From Chloroflexota bacterium (GTDB taxonomy: Bacteria; Chloroflexota; UBA6077): 6,386 nt of DNA. Below the pieces are notes generated by a model. It was not told the origin of the DNA. It ran no database searches and saw only the letters and a program-made list of their open reading frames with translations. This document shows positions 5,025 through 6,386 of the stretch, in pieces. The position numbers were made by a program, and so were the translations under genes. Numbering within the stretch: position 1 is the stretch's first letter; each line of letters opens with the position of its first letter. The DNA is taken from contig JAJYKO010000340.1 in NCBI GenBank assembly GCA_021788565.1, positions 1 through 6,386 on the forward strand, read 5' to 3'.

Positions 5025-6386
5025 CTAACGACTTCCGCCAGAACGATTACCCCCCTGGGATCCGTCCGTTTTGTTCGCCCCGCCCTGGGAGCTAGCCGTC
5101 CCACCCGCTCCGCTCGGACTTGGATCACCAGACGAGGCAGGTGTAGACACGGTGCTTGAGACAGGAGCAGGGGTGCTCGACGGGTCGAGAGGGGCCGCAG
5201 AAGTGCTGGTCGCCGTGGGGACGGCCGAAGGTTGGACCGCGGCTGCACCGGTCGACGGGGATGGCGCAGCCGTTGGCGCAGGCGTAGCCTCCACTGGAGC
5301 CCGTGGACCCGCGGTGGACGAACCTAGGGCGGGAACCGCTCCCTGTTGGGCTGCGGGACCTGCCGTCGACGGTGTCGGCGCAGCAGGGATGCCGGCGAGG
5401 GTATCTGCTGGTACTACCGATGGGGCCTGGGCACGGATACCCTGCCCGTCTCCAGTGGATGTATCTAAGACCGCGCCGTCCGTCGGGGCGGGCGCGGAAC
5501 CCGCTCCAGCATCGGCGGGTCCCTCCCCAGAGCCCGTATCTGTCGGAGCGGGCGCAGGCGTCGCGTCGAGCACCATCCCTTGCCCGTTCCGTCCGTTGTC
5601 TCCCCCATATTGCACCCGGGGAGACGGGGCGGGCGTCCTACCGGGAGTCAAGCTGGGAGCCGGCTCCTGCGTCGCCGAGACAGGAGAAGGTGACATCTCG
5701 AAGGACGGGCCCTGGCGCTGCCTCAACTGCTGTTGGAGCTGTTCGGGTCCTTCGGACTGCCCCGGTGCGCCGGGGGAACCCGCTCCATCCTGCTGTTGCA
5801 GCCGAACGAGCCCCCGCTTCGCGACTCCTACCGCTTGCAGGACGGCGGCGCGCTTCGCGGCGTCGGTGTTGCCGAGTCGGGCCATGATCGCGTTGAGCTC
5901 TCTCTCCTGCTCGGAGAGGGCGGACTCAACTCCCGCCACCGCCCCTTCGTTGCCGCGCAGGCTAGTGGCCTCTGCGACCGCTGCCCCCACGAGCTCCTGG
6001 TAGCGCGCCGTCACACGACCGAACTCCGCGGGCGTTGCCGTGGCCGCTACGGCCGAGAGCTCCGCGACTCGACGCTCTGACAGATCGATACGCAGTTGAA
6101 GTCGTTCTGCATCGCTTCTGGCCAGGCGCAGCCGCAGGTCCTCCAGCGCCAGCTTGGCGGGGTAAAGTGAACTGCCGGGTAGAGCTCCGGTCGCCGCGAC
6201 GGCGGTGATGCCGAACACGAAGAGGAGCGCCGCCACCGCCGCTGTGACCTTGGCCAGAACGGTTCCACCCTCGCGAACCCTCAGGTACCGAGCCAGCCTG
6301 GCCAGCGCTCTGGACTGGATAGACCTGGTAGCCACCTCGCTCTTGTTGATAGTGCCGGACACCGCTCGATGGTCAAGCCCATCCAC
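5025..6386 (-). CDS. DUF5667-like membrane protein with long Pro/Ala/Ser/Thr-rich tail (5' end probably outside window)
   Basis: 453 residues are visible; the frame reaches the window edge at a GTG that may or may not be the start. Residues 1-42 are basic and would be cytoplasmic. One membrane segment lies at about 44-67. It is followed by ALPGSSLYPAKLALEDLRL (68-86), the hallmark opening of the DUF5667 domain, which extends to about 195 as charged helices with Ala/Glu/Arg/Gln (for example LSERRVAEL at 102-110). A Gln-rich linker (197-226) leads into about 230 residues of low-complexity Pro, Ala, Ser, Thr and Gly with repeated TPAP and APAPTD units, ending in a Gly/Asn/Ser tail. DUF5667 proteins occur mainly in actinobacteria and Chloroflexota, often with an N-terminal cytoplasmic part and near ECF sigma factors, so an anti-sigma-like or envelope-sensing role is possible. 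That role is inferred; no sigma factor is visible. The tail is probably extracytoplasmic and disordered. Confidence 0.82.
   Translation of the reverse strand: MDGLDHRAVSGTINKSEVATRSIQSRALARLARYLRVREGGTVLAKVTAAVAALLFVFGITAVAATGALPGSSLYPAKLALEDLRLRLARSDAERLQLRIDLSERRVAELSAVAATATPAEFGRVTARYQELVGAAVAEATSLRGNEGAVAGVESALSEQERELNAIMARLGNTDAAKRAAVLQAVGVAKRGLVRLQQQDGAGSPGAPGQSEGPEQLQQQLRQRQGPSFEMSPSPVSATQEPAPSLTPGRTPAPSPRVQYGGDNGRNGQGMVLDATPAPAPTDTGSGEGPADAGAGSAPAPTDGAVLDTSTGDGQGIRAQAPSVVPADTLAGIPAAPTPSTAGPAAQQGAVPALGSSTAGPRAPVEATPAPTAAPSPSTGAAAVQPSAVPTATSTSAAPLDPSSTPAPVSSTVSTPASSGDPSPSGAGGTASSQGGANKTDGSQGGNRSGGSR

Noticed and set aside
5071..6003. 310-codon plus-strand open frame rich in Gly, Ala, Pro and Val
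   Set aside because: Antisense to the low-complexity tail of the DUF5667-like gene; the composition explains its length.

Overview
The window is a GC-rich bacterial segment carrying five genes: three membrane transporters, one membrane-anchored regulator-like protein and one small secreted protein. Two genes run off the ends. The DUF5667-type membrane protein, the high GC and the general gene style suggest Chloroflexota or a deep-branching actinobacterial lineage such as Rubrobacter-like organisms. That is inference from family distribution; there is no rRNA or other marker to fix it.

Layout. Positions 1-669 (minus) hold the N-terminal 223 residues of a polytopic membrane protein with a His-rich loop, resembling NicO/RcnA-type nickel-cobalt exporters. 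It starts at GTG and its C-terminus lies outside the window. Positions 670-969 are non-coding and contain a large REP-like imperfect palindrome (853-925). Positions 970-2589 (minus) encode a full-length L-lactate permease (LldP/LctP family, 539 aa). Positions 2590-2998 are a divergent promoter region. Positions 2999-4309 (plus) encode a 12-TM major facilitator transporter of the sialate/carboxylate:H+ symporter type (436 aa). Positions 4310-4654 separate convergent genes and hold a 12-bp perfect-stem hairpin. Positions 4655-4837 (minus) encode a 60-aa Asp/Gln-rich secreted protein. Positions 5025-6386 (minus) encode a DUF5667-like protein: one TM segment, a charged helical domain and a tail of about 250 residues rich in Pro, Ala, Ser and Thr.

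How they may work together. LldP and the MFS protein are unrelated transporters that both plausibly import small organic acids by proton symport. They diverge from one 409-bp regulatory region. That region carries two groups of a 9-bp element (consensus near CGCCTTAAT): four copies facing lldP and two facing the MFS gene, each repeating at exactly 11 bp. This is the geometry of OmpR/PhoB-type response-regulator operators, so one regulator may control both genes. It is the most interesting signal in the window. The DUF5667 protein and the small secreted protein may form a separate envelope-related unit; their functions are unknown.
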